Source of the DNA: Diplosphaera chodatii
Taxonomy: Eukaryota; Chlorophyta; Trebouxiophyceae; Prasiolales; Stichococcaceae
Assembly (NCBI GenBank): GCA_032358165.1
Contig: JAALGY010000052.1
Coordinates: 124,001 to 188,000 of the forward strand
Length of the DNA: 64,000 nucleotides
Direction of reading: 5' to 3'
The notes below the pieces were generated by a model. That model saw only the letters and a list, made by a program, of their open reading frames with translations. It was not told the origin of the DNA and made no database searches. Position numbers and translations under genes: made by a program. This document shows, in pieces, positions 1 to 11,900 of the stretch. Position 1 is the stretch's first letter; the number at the start of each line of letters is the position of its first letter.

Positions 1-51
1 AAGCTGCAGCCCTGAATGTGCCATCCACCTTGTCACCGTTCATGATTGCAG

Positions 52-2867
52 GACCATGTTCGGAGCGCTGCACCAGAGGCGTACCGCAGCTGCGGCTACG
101 CCACCATCGAGATCAGCGTGGCTCTCGCAGAGCGGCAGCGGGATCGGGCGGCCGCCTCGGGGCACGCCGACAGGTGGTGCTTTCCAGGGTTTTGGCACTT
201 GCTCCAGGGCCCCCACTCCGTGCTGCCGATGCCATGGTTGTATGCAGGGCTGGACGTGTGCGGTGTGTGAGGCCGCATCCCTTCTGTCGGTGGTGGGAGC
301 AGCAGGTGCACCCACTGGAGGCGTCAGCTCCTTGTTCCCTGGGGAGAGCGTCACCCAGAGCAGCCGCCGCCGCCAGCTGGTCACTTGGTGTGTTGCCGGA
401 TGTGCGCCAGGCACGGGCCGCACATGTAAACCCTGTGTTTCCCTGCCCCAGGTTCTCGGTGCGCCTCGGCAGCGCGCTCGACATGGACGCGTGGGGCGGC
501 CGCGACGCGGCGATGACGCACGTCCTGCTGTGTGAGGTGGGCGCCAGGGTCCAGGGTTTGTGGAAGGCCGGCAAGCCGGCAACCACGTTGTGCTGCAGCA
601 AGTTCCAGGGTCAGGGTGTTGTATGTTCTGCGCCGAGCGCACGGCAGCGGTCTGCAGCAGGACAGCCGCGCAGCGACCAACAGCACACTGCATTGAGGAC
701 GGCAGCGCTAGAGGGCAGGCTGGCAAGGATGCGCACACAGATGTGCACACATTTGGAATGCCGACCCTGCGCGCTAAACCCTGGGCGCAGGTGCTGGACA
801 ACCTGCCGCACGACCGCGTGGTGTGGCGCGACGGCTCCTGGCTGCAGACGCACGTGGACACCTCCGCCATGGCCGAGGTAGGTGTAGTTGTAGAACTTCT
901 TTAGGGTTTCTTCACCCTTAAAGTCTTCAACTACCCCTAGCCGAGGCAGGGCCCCCGACCTGCAGCACGCTGCACGATGCATTACGGTGCTGCGCCCTTG
1001 TCTGCTTGCCTGCGCGCCGGCGGGTTGCCAGCAGCCCAGCTCCCTCGCGTGCTGGTCCCGTCAGCATACTTAGAGCCTGTTGCTCTTGTGTCCATTTCAC
1101 AAGCGAGGCAAGGCTGCCGTTGTGAGACCTTCCAAGGTCTTCGCCGCCTGAAGGTGTGCTGACCGCCCCGCATGTGCTGGTTTTCTAGTAGAGTTTGTAC
1201 ATTGTGTACATTGATTTCATTCTGTATACTGAAGGTGCTGGCCCCCGCCACGGACCCACTGATCGCCGACGCGCTGGCGGCGCTGGGGCCGTGGCTGCTG
1301 CGGCGGGTGCGGGGCTCGGGGTTCGCATTCCCCATGCGGCGGCTGGTGGCGGCCGCCCTCGGCCGGGACTCGGGTACGTGTAGGCCGCGAAAACTGAGAT
1401 TATGAACTTTGTGCATGCTTGGTTTGTATTGCATCTGCAGATGTTCTGGCGATTCGCCGCCCCAATTTTGGAGTCAGCACACCTCTGTATCTGCAGCATC
1501 CATAAACCACCCTGCATGTGCGAGCCTGCGAGACAACCGGCCGCGCCCGATGGTCAGGGGGCCTGTGAACCCAGCATTGTCACATCGGATGCCCGGCAAC
1601 CCAGCTTCTCGGGCCAGTGCAGTGGCTGCTGCGGCAGCACCCCCTGGGACAAGGGGGACGCCAGGGAAGCCGAGGCCCGCGCCCTAAACCCTGCGACCCT
1701 GCTGCAGGGGACGCAGCGCCGGCGTTCGTGCCCACAGGCGCGCTGCGCTTTCTGCGGGCGCTGCACGCGGCGCGCCCCAATCACTGCCTGCTGGCCGCCG
1801 ACTTCGACTTCCTGCCGGAGGCGCGTCCTTTGGGGTTTAACAAAGGGTTTTGACTGCGCTGCGGTTGCGCATGCATGCCGGCAGCGCTGGGCGCAGCGAC
1901 TGCAGACCATGGCCGCATCAACACACCTTTCACAAGTAGCTGTGCGTGACCAGGAACAAGTTGTCCGGGCACAGCATCAGGCAGCCGGCGCAGCAGCTGA
2001 CTGAGCACCAGCTGCCAGCCCCCAGCCTGACCTCGATGCCGCAGGTCGCAGACCCGACCTCAGTCCGAGCGGCCCCCTCAGCCCTGGCCACAGCACCGCA
2101 CTCTGGCGGCGCCACCCCAGCAGCGCCGCTCGGGCGCGCTGACGCCCTGCGAGTGTCCTGCTCGCAGGTGGCGGTGCCGGGCGTGAACGCCCCGCTGGTG
2201 TCGGCCGTCAGGGACGGCGCCTCCCACGACTCGCCGACCTACCTCGTGGCCCCCGGCACAGCGGTGAGCTGCGTGGGCTGCAGTATGACATCCAGCCTGC
2301 CCCCCACCACTGCATCGGCGTGTTTGTGAGGTGGACCCTGCTCCGCATCACGTTTCAGTTCATTGGCATCAAGTGCGGTTCGCGTTGTGTTTCGGATTTT
2401 AGCTGAGCATTGGCACCCGCAGGACATCTTCTTCCCCACGGACTTTGGCGCGCTGCAGCAGCTGCACGCGGCGGCCGCGCCGCCCGGCGCAGCCTGCGAC
2501 AGCAAGGCGCGCCACACGCCCCGCTGTCTACAGTCTGGGAGGCCGCGCTGTAGCAGAGCTCATCCCCCCAATGTCCAGTACAATAGGCCAGTACAATGAT
2601 TCTAATATGCGCACTGCCGCTTGCACCTGGGCCCTGCGCCCCCTGGCTCGCATCGAGGCAGGTGAGGTGCGGTGATCTTGAGCAGATTGGAGCGGGTGGT
2701 GGTGCATGACCCCGAGTCTGGCGCAGGTGCTGAAGAGCGCCGAGTTCTTCGCGCAGCACGGCGACCTGCGGCGCACGGCGCTGGCGGGCGGCGCCTACAA
2801 CCCGCTGCGCGACGACTTCAGCAACACGTCCGTGCTCGTCGCCGGCGGCCGCGCGGCAGCCGCGTGA
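52..2867 (+). CDS. MidA/NDUFAF7-like SAM-dependent methyltransferase (DUF185), 5' end missing
   Basis: Eight exons join in one frame: 52-173, 452-536, 791-877, 1235-1373, 1708-1820, 2168-2263, 2423-2506 and 2727-2867 (288 codons plus TGA). The first visible exon opens at an AG acceptor, so the start lies before the window. Family motifs appear in the right order: YATIEIS...LAERQR (SAM-binding fold), EVLDNLPHDRVV, FVPTGALRFL, LLAADFDFLPE, VPGVNAPLV, ADIFFPTDFGALQ and, near the end, YNPLRDDFSNT. The last motif and LDNLPHD resemble the plant branch of the family. NDUFAF7 methylates a complex I subunit in mitochondria; whether this branch does the same is not shown. Exons 1708-1820 and 2423-2506 need GC donors (GAG|gcgcgt and AAG|gcgcgc) to keep the frame. 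Family assignment is firm; substrate is inferred. Confidence 0.85.
886..940. repeat. Imperfect inverted repeat in a methyltransferase intron
   Basis: Immediately after the exon ending at 877, the arm gtagttgtagaacttcttta is followed about 10 bases later by a near-complement (cccttaaagtcttcaactac). The RNA could fold into a stem with bulges. No coding potential is seen. Confidence 0.4.
1682..1692. repeat. Short telomere-like motif CCCTAAACCCT
   Basis: One and a half units of the CCCTAAA telomere repeat lie in the intron just before the methyltransferase exon at 1708. This alone could be chance; compare the longer copy at 10058-10075. Confidence 0.4.
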
Positions 2868-4209
2868 CGGCGGAGCAGAGCGCGCGCGCCGCCTGCGGAC
2901 GGCGTGCCAGCACCCAGCAGCGGCGCGGCCGTGACCACCGGCGGCAGCCGCGCGGCAGCGGACGAGCGGCCGCGGGGCGGCAGCCGCGTCAGCAGCCCGC
3001 CGCGCACGGAGCCTGAAACCGTGAGCAGCGGTGGCGCCACCTAGTCAACTGCAGCGCGGCAGCGGGGACCGACCCAGCGCTGTATGGGGCCGCCGGCTGC
3101 GTGCATGCCGCTGAAGCTGGCGCGCCGGCTCGGCTGTCGCAGCGGCATCAGCCGATTCTCGTGTGAGGGCCTGTCGCCTCGTTCCGCAAACTCCCGTGGC
3201 ACACATTGCTGTTCAGGTGCGCATCGGCAGCATGCTGTAGCGCCGTTCACAGCTCGGATCTGCCTTCTATGCAACTGCTGCCAGAAGTGCTGCTTTGCGA
3301 ATGCTGGACAAGGGTGACAAAGCACCAGCTGTTTGCTTGCTGCGCTGTCTCATATGGTGTGTCCGGGCCACTGCAGGAACGGAAGCCGATCGTTTTTGGT
3401 GATAACGAAGGGCCTGAGCAGCAGGTGGCACGTTCAACACGGCACACAGTGTGCAGCGTGCAACTGAAGTAGGTGTCTGCACCGAGCGCTGCTGTAGAGC
3501 ACTGCAGATGTAGCAACTGTTCTTGCACAGCATGGTGCTGTAAGCTGCCTTGGGCACAGCGGTTGCTGGGTGTCCCGACACATTTACTTTACCCGGCAGC
3601 TACATACAGCGTCTGCCACATCAAGGGCTAACAATACCGACTTCAGACGAACAGCTGAAGCGTCCGTTTGACAGGATGAACTCGCACGCTAAGAATCACA
3701 CCAGGCAACAACACCAGCACCGATGCTCATGGACACATTGCACAAAGAAACACAACGGATCAGGGTCTTCGCAAGTGCGTACTCGCCGCAGCAACCTCGA
3801 GGCATGGAGCAGTCTTCATCAGCAGCAAAACAGTCAAAATAGTACTTTGTTCACCAGGTCTGGTGGGGCACGCCCGCGGTTGGCACTGTAGACCCAGTGG
3901 AGACTGCAGGGCTGGGGCCCTGTGCCACCACTGGGTGCCGCCGCGGCGTCGGGCGTGCCCCTGATGAGAGCACAGCGCCGCCGGCATGAGACAGACACGG
4001 CTCGCGGCGGGGCTATTGCACTCTGCACAACGCGCAAGGGGGGGTGTGGCCCCCCTCACGGATGCGCAGCTGCCTCTGCCCCTTGCGCCGGGGGCCGGTC
4101 CGTCTGCCGGTGCCGCCGCGCGTGCAGGCGCGCACGTAATGTAGCTATATAGGCTGGCTACAGACCAGCGGAAACCAGGAGCGGCTGCAGCTGCGCGGCC
4201 CCATGCTGC
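2868..4209. other. Gap between convergent genes (methyltransferase and secreted protein)
   Basis: These 1.3 kb hold the 3' flanks of the two neighbours. The first 150 bases are very GC-rich. Open frames here have no recognisable motif or splice logic, and I found no RNA gene. Confidence 0.5.
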
Positions 4210-5693
4210 CTAATACCCGATGATGTAGATGGCTGCCTTGTTGCATTGGCTCCGATACTGCACGGCCAACGGCAGCAGACGTCAGCGTCGACTGTGATTC
4301 CTGATTGAGCGCACCACCAATGGAACGCTGCATTCTGATGGTCTTGCAGTAGCACTCAGGGCAGAGCATGTGTCAGCGTAAAAAACAGACGACCGCAGAA
4401 ACAGCTCACATTGTCGAAGAACCAGAAGCGACCCCTCTGCAGCGCAGCAGGCAGACGCACACTCAGCAACACGACATACACGATGCAGCGCATCTGGGCA
4501 AAGCAGCAGACGGCACAGGGCGAGCGCGCTGCTATGGCACCCACCGGGATCTTGACCAGCACCGTGGCCCTGGGGCAAGCCTTCTTGAGCGTACCACTGC
4601 AGGCACACACCACCGGTCAGCACAAAAGTCTTGTTGCCAGCCCGAGCTCCTCACAGGCAGTCGACTGTTACAGGCATCTTGCCTGTTACAGGCCCCCCAG
4701 ATATCAGCAACAGATCAAGACACGGCAGACACTCACGCTGATCTGCATCTGGAGTAGCCGTAGGACAGGCCTGCGCAGCGGAGCAGGCCGGGCACGTCAG
4801 CGGCTGGACTGGCACCGGGCCCACAGTGTGGCATCCGCAGCAGCATCAGGACGCAGCAGGCGACACCGCAGCCGCAGGTTCCACTCACCTCCGTATCGCG
4901 TCCAGGCAAAGGACACAACTGAGCCTGCGCGCACCCAGCGGGTCATGGGGCCCCGCATGCTGTTCCAGTTGAGCGAGAGCACTGGCCTGTTGCCGAGCAG
5001 CGCCCGCTGTCCGCCGCCTGCATACCAGCGGCGGCCCGCGTCAGGCTAGTGCAAACATAGAAGATGACGCTGCGCGCGGTGGCCGCGGTGAAGCGATCCC
5101 GGCGGGATCCGCCGCAGGGCAGCCGGCGACCTCGGGGGCGTCTTGGTGTTGGGGCCACCGGTCAGTACGAAGACCGGCCGCAGCACAGCGACGGCAGTTG
5201 GGAGCACTCGGCGGCAACGGCAGCCCAGCTCAGCCCAGGCAGCTTTGCTGCATGTTCCGCTGCGCACAGCTGCGGTCCGGCCGCGCCCGAAATTACCACG
5301 CGTGGCACAAGTCACTGCCGACGCTGACTCAAGCAGCAGCCACATAGCACCCCAGCCGCGCTCCCCGCTGTTGGTAAGGCCAAAAACGCACGTAGGAGGC
5401 TGCTGGAGGCTGCTGCGGCTGCGGGCGAGGCGTCCAGCACCTGCGGGAGCTCCGCCGAACCTGCAAAGACCCACATCGACCTCAGGTCTAGTGCGCAGGG
5501 GGCCGCAAGCGGAGGCCTGGTCGTGGGAGCTGGCAGCAATGGTTCCTTGGGAGAGCCTGCTCCTCTGCCTGCATGCAGCGTGGCTGTTGCACTGCGGAGT
5601 GGATCCCTCACCTGCGACACGCTGCGCCTGGCTAGACGTTACAAGCAGCAACGCCAGGAGCGCCACCAGCGCGGCGCAGCGGTACGTTGCCAT
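4210..5693 (-). CDS. Small secreted protein of unknown function
   Basis: On the minus strand ATG at 5693 opens a clear signal peptide (MATYRCAALVALLALLLVTS, then SQAQ). Exon 1 is 5612-5693, ending at a GTGAGG donor. The 3' half is resolved, with phases that fit: 4889-5045, 4737-4770, 4545-4596, 4410-4436 and 4210-4257 (stop TAG). The C-terminal 110 residues include GRRWYAGGGQR, VLSLNWNSM, VRAGSVVSFAWTRYGG, four cysteines, ATVLVKIPRGRFWFFDNY and a hydrophobic end IYIIGY. One or two exons between 5046 and 5480 (for example one starting GSAELPQ) are uncertain. The alternating hydrophobic pattern suggests a beta-sandwich, but I recognise no family. It lies 263 bases downstream of the ligase IV stop, on the same strand. 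Confidence 0.65.
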
Positions 5694-5955
5694 GTTTCGC
5701 GCCGCCGAGAGCAAACTGGGGCGGCTGGCGGGACGTTCGGCGGCGCGCCTGCCCAGCAGTATTGTCGCGTAACCCGTCGGCCAAACGCCTGCGCCGCTGG
5801 CTTCGGGTCAAGTTGGCACAGCTGGCAGCTGATCATGTGATCCACATAAGCCCCAAACCCTAGCTGTCAAGTATCTGCGACTACTTCCAGCGCAGCGGAG
5901 GTTGTTGGTCTGTCCCCTCTGCGCCCCCCAGTCAGTCTCCCAACACAACAGGTCC

Positions 5956-8900
5956 TCAGCCGTTGCCGGCCGCCACGCCCACCGCCCGCAGCCGGTCCTT
6001 CAGCTTCAGCTTGGGCGGCGGCCGCTGCGATGCTGCCGCCGCGCTTTGAACACCGGTGCCGTCACGCCCATTTGGTGCTGTGCGGGCACGCTCGGACGGC
6101 TGCGCAGCGTTGTCTTCAGCCTGCTCCGGTGGCGGCCCTGGCTCGGCTGCCGGGCCGGTGCCCAGCACAGCGTCCACCAGCGACACCTTTCGGCGCTTTG
6201 CCGCGGGTCCTGCTCCACAGAAAGGAAGGCTGTCTCACCCTCTCATCAGGGTAAAACACTCTGGGGGCTCTCGCCAAGGCTGGCGGCAGCAGAGCACCAG
6301 TTCGTGTCGCTTTCGGGTAGGCCTGTGGGGGTACACGGGGGGGCATCCTGCAGCAAAGCCACTGCACAAACACATTTCACCGCCATACCAGGAAACTGCA
6401 AATTCACCTTCTGCGCTCGGGGCTGCAGTTCGGGCGTCTGCCGCTGCTGCACCTGGCGCTGTCGCACCAGCAGCACTGCCGCCGCCGTGCGCCTCCGCAG
6501 CATGTCCGCCGTCCAGCCCAGGCCCCGCCTGATCGTCGTCGTCTATCCGGTGCGCCGCCCGCCGCTGGTGCTCCGACACGCCGCCGCTCCCCCCTGCAGC
6601 ATGACCAACCAGCGCTCAGCCCGGCACCAGTGCAACTCCTGACGGCACCAGCAGGTGCGCGCACTGCCAGTCCCAGTCCCAGGCATGCACTGCCTGAACG
6701 CAAAGCACGCAGTGGCTTCGTCCACCCCCAAAACCCTACCCGCACCGTCTGCATCCGCGTCCGAGAGCTGCGAGTCTGCGCCCTGGGTGCCGCGGCGCTG
6801 CAGTTGCTGTCGGTGAAGCGCGTGCTGCCGCCGCCTGCCGGCCGCCCTGCGCTTTGCAGCAGCTGCCGGCGGCCCGATTGCCTCTGCTGGATGCACACAA
6901 AATCTGTGTCTGGGCTTCCATCTGACTGCATTGGGCACAGGCGTCGTAGCTGGCGTGACAGTCCAACAGCAGTGACTGCTACTGACAGCAGGCCACGGTG
7001 CAGCTCCGAACAGACAGAGTGACCAGGGCACATGGTACCAGGGACGCTGCGCCTGAACAGTTGTTGATACTTGTACTTGTACTGCCGTCAGCCTCACCCC
7101 GCTGGTCGGCGGCGTCAGAGTCGCTGGCCGCTGCGGCGGCGGCGCCGCCGCCAGCGGCTCCCGCGGGGCCGCCCGCGCCCGAGCCGGCAGCCGAGTCGTC
7201 AGAGCCCGCGGACTGCGTCGGCGAAGCGGAGGCGGCGGCACCGCCCCTGCCCCTGCCGCCGGCCCTGCCGCCGCCCCGCAGGGCGCCGCCGCCGCCGAGG
7301 GGCCGGCCCCGGCCCCGCGCCAGCGCAGCAGCACGCTGCAGTTGAGGGATCAAAGTCAACTTTGCGTTATCGAGGTGCGGAAGCACGCTGGCCATGCCCA
7401 GCCATCAGGCATGCGCAGATGGGGCAACCTCGCAAAACGGCCAGCGAAGCACGAGATGCTGGCACCTGTTCTCATGACTGCATGTCTCGATGGCTTGACT
7501 GCATGTTGCGCATGGTGTGCCAGGCTGAGGCATCCCTGACCCGCCCGCCTTTCTGATGCAAGGCTGTGGGCACCTTTGTGGCTGCGGCCGTCACGATGGG
7601 GGTGGGTCGCTTTGCAGGGGATGCCTTGGCGGGCTTTGCAGCATCCCGCACGCCAAACTCCGACCAGGGCCACCTGCAGATGGCAGGGTCGCTGCGGCAT
7701 GGCTAGCTACAATAATTCACAGCAGCATAAGCTAGCTCATGGTCCTCCGGCTCCCCAATGTCAGCCTTCGAGTGTGTGTCCACAGCAAGATATGCCATGT
7801 GCCAGCGGCAAAAGCCCGACCGGCGAAAGCCCAGTTCACAGCTTGCTCTGCAGCTCTGCCCACCCACATACCGTTCAGAATCGTCTGCAGGCTCGTCTGG
7901 GTCGGCCGCAGACCGCAGCAGGGGGCGGAATGTTTCGTCCCGCGGCAGGGGCGCGCCGCCCGCTGCAGCCGCAATGCAGTCCTCCACCCACCTGCAGAGT
8001 GCAAAAACTCGTCTAAAGCATGATTTGGGACGTCTTCGGGCGTGTCCTGTTGGTGGAAGGAGCCCGAAAACCATCACATTAGTTACATCAGGCCAGACAT
8101 CAACGTCATCAATGCTGTGCGCACACCCATCTGGCAACGAGTGCAGCGCCCCAGCATTATGCGCGAAGCATTCATCACACAGCACGTCAACCAGCAGTAT
8201 GAAGGCGGCAGAGGGAATCTTGGGTGCCATGCTTGACATCACACCTAGCGGTGACCAGATGGATGCGGCCGGCCTTGAGCCCACCCCGCAGCGCATGCAG
8301 CCCGGCGGCGCCCCCAACCTGGTCCCGCACCTGCACAAGAGGGTCAATGGGGTTCAATAATACCGCCATCTATGAATTGCAAGGTGGCCGCAGCTTGGCT
8401 TCGAAGTCCGTGCTGTGGATCGCCGTACGTCCACCAACAGCAAGCAGCATCCGATCTTGCGGCGCGAGGATTGAGCATGCGGCTTCGGCTGTGAAAGTAG
8501 ACATGCTCACCGCCCCCAGGAGCGACGCGGGGTCCACGGGGAGGCCCTCTGCCGCCGAGCTGCTGGCGGGCGCTGCGCCCGGCGGCCCCCGGCGCAGCAG
8601 CACCAGGTGCGAGGTGGCGGCGTCGACAGCTGTGGAGGCGCGCCCGCCATGCAGCTGCACCTGTGGGCGGCAATGTTGCTGGTGTGGTTTGTGCTTCACG
8701 CAGCAGCAGTGGATGTCGCGAAAAGTGGCAACTCCCACAGCCCAGGCGTGCCCGCCCCTGCAGCTGCGACTGGGCCTCGGGTGCGTGCTCGCCTGCCAAC
8801 TGCAAGCTACGCAGGCAGCTGTGACTGGCTGCTGCAGACTTGCAACACTGGGTGTTTGTGGGCACAAACACAAAGAACACAAAGGGCGCCTCATGGACAT

Positions 8901-11900
8901 CTGCAGTGCTGCTGTCCTGGAGGAGAGACTGGCTGCAAACCCTCGTGACAGCCCCTGACCTGCATGGCCAGCCGCTGTGCCCTGTACGCAGCCAGCGCGT
9001 CAGGGCCAGCAGCCTGTGGAGGCCCTGGAGCAGGTTGCGGCAGCACGCCAGCAGCGTCGACGTCCGCGGTTGCCAGCTGGTGAGGGGCGCCGCTGCTTCC
9101 TGCTGCCATTCCGCCACCTCCGGCTGGCGTCGCCGCCACCGGCGGCAGCCGCACGACGGTCGCCTTGCAGCCCAGGAAGGTTGTTGCGGCTATGGTGGGT
9201 TGCCCTGTAGATTCTCGCAACAGCTCTGCTGCCAGGGCTCGCAGGATCGGCATTGGGTCCGCAGCCGCAGCCGCAGCTGATGCCCTGCAGGTGAGACAGA
9301 GGCAAAGGGGTGACACACGCGCAGGAGTCCCACTGCTGCTGACATCCAGCTGTCGCTCAAGCTAAGCATTCAACAGTTCAAAGTCTGTGCTGCCATGAGA
9401 GTTGAAACAAGCAAGTGCTATAGTCCAGGATACCAAGGCAAGCAATTCCAGGATAAGATCTCAGGCGCACCGCTTGGCTGCAGGCGAGCGCGCCTTGGCC
9501 GGCGACGGTGCTGGGCTGCTCGCCGGCGAAAGCAGCACATCTGTGACGTTCAGAAGATGTGCTGAGGGTTTAAGGCTTCGACAGTGCTAGGTGTTAGGAG
9601 CTCAAAAGGTTTATGGCCCATGAGCTGCCATCGCAACCGCGCACTGCGCATGTGCAGCCTCAAGAAAATTTCCGAGCTTGCCTTGCAAAGTGTTTGTTCG
9701 TTCTGCCAGGTGCAACTGGTGCAGACCTGGCTGCGCCATCGACGCCGCCAGCAGCTCTGCGACGTCGCCGTCCGTCAGCCGCGTGTGCCGCTGCACGACT
9801 GCGCGCACGTCCTCCTCCTCAAGGTCCATGTAGTACCTGCAGGGGGTGGCACCGCACCGCTTTAGCTGATTGTGGTGATGCGTGGAGGCCGCCTGCTGTG
9901 CAGCGGCACGGCGGACTGCCCATCTGAGCGAATGGACTGCTGCATTGCCACAGCTGTGCAGTTCTGACACCTGAGAAGCAGGCGACCTCAACATGCATGA
10001 TACCCAGGTCACGGTTGAGAGGAACACACTCATCACAGCAGTTGCTCCGCAAAGCTCAGGGTTTAGGGTTTAGGGAAGCGCGGGGCAGCGCCAGTGCGGT
10101 GGTCACAAGTGTGGGCCGAATTCTCTCGCTCAGATACGCCAGCACAGTGCCAACTGGAATGTGCTCAAGAAATCTGGAGCGCGCACGGGTCGCAGAAGCG
10201 GCTGACATCGTCCATCGACTCCAGGGTGGGCGCGCTGATGTGGATGTAGTGGCGCGGCATGAGCGGCACCACCTCCCGCGCCGCAGCACACTCGTACAGC
10301 CACTGCAGCGTAACGATCAACTTTACTGGTGCCTTTGCCCAGTTGTTCAAGATCAAACGTCTGGAGAGCGCCTTGGTGGCAGTGAAGGTCTCTGCACAGT
10401 TCACACTCTGAAGCAAGAGACGGACTTCAAGGTCGGAACAATGAAAGCAGCGACCGTTGGCCTCGCATTCCAGCAGTGCTTGGCAGGCTGGCAATGGTTT
10501 GCCATGGGTTTGCATCCACACACTGTCAGTAGCTGAGGTCAGCTAATGCTTACTTGCGACCTTGATCATAGAACATGACGCCTATATGTTGTAGCTATGT
10601 GCAAGCAAATGTCAAGGGCGGCGGCGTCACACCGCCGTGCCTACATTGTCAACAAGGGATAGATCCCGCAACCTTGACAAACGCACATCCAACAGCACCC
10701 ACCTCAAGGCTGACGATGTCGTGGCCACGCTGCTGGGCAGCCCTGCAGCGGATCCCCGCCCCGTTGCTGAGCAGGTAGGTGCTCGGCCCAGGCAGGTACG
10801 ACTGCATGACCTGCGCGTCATCGTCACACAACTGTTGCCACCTGCCCATGGCGTCTGGTGCCACCGTCAACACTGCTGCCGGCAATGCCACAACTGCAGC
10901 CTGCTGACCCCTGCAGCATGCGTGCTGAGAATGTTATCATTGGCAGCCCCGCGTGCACAATATTGCTGATCTGGCAGCGTCCCGCACTCACAATCGAAAG
11001 GACGCCGGCCAAGGCTTACACCACGCAGGATTCACCTTGCCGCCCAGGCGGGTGACCAGGGACTCGACCTCCGCCTTCCCCGCTGAGCCGTAGTCGCAGA
11101 ACGCAAACGTCAGGCCGGCCAGCGTGTGCGCCTCCACCGCGACGCCGGCCAGGTCGATGGGCATGAACTGCAGCACGGCGTAGGATTTAGAAGGTCAGGG
11201 TGGGGTCCGGCATGCGCTGCAGGTGGTGCGTGCTCCTGCGAATGGGGTGCCCTGCTGATGCTGGGGGATGCAGAGGGTGCCTGGGGGACGATGGCACCTG
11301 GCCTCCATTAAAAGCCTCGAGGACACTTGTAGCAGAGCTACACCACACGTGTGCCTCAGTCCTAGCACACTCCTGTGGACCACACAACTGCACTGCCATA
11401 CAATGAACAAAGTTTCAGGTTATAGAGCACCTGGTCCATGACGTGGGCGCGCTTGATAGGCGTCAGCTTTTCGGGCAGCGGGCCGCTGCGGTGCTTCGCC
11501 GCCCGGCGGTGGCCGCCGCCCCTGTGCTGGGTGGGGCGGCCGCCGCCGCCGTCTGACGGCCGTATGACCGCATCTGCAACAGGATGGACGAGCAACTCTG
11601 TTTGTGTAGGACACTACTGCATCAGCTGTTTGGGAACGCCGTGTTGTGAGAGCGCAGACGACGATGCAGGACACACAGGTGCTCGAGTCATCGCAGAGCG
11701 CCATGCGTGTCCAGCAGTGTGGGAGACTGCTGAGGGGTTTGGCACTCGGGCCGCACCCACCTGCCTCCACGCGCTGCTTCACCAGCTGGCACAGCTCCTC
11801 GTGCGTCTGCGCCTCGGCCGCCGGCTTGTCCCAGCGGGTGCGCACCACCGTGGGGAAGCGCATCGAGTAGTTCGCCGCGAAGATGTTGCTGTGGATCAGA

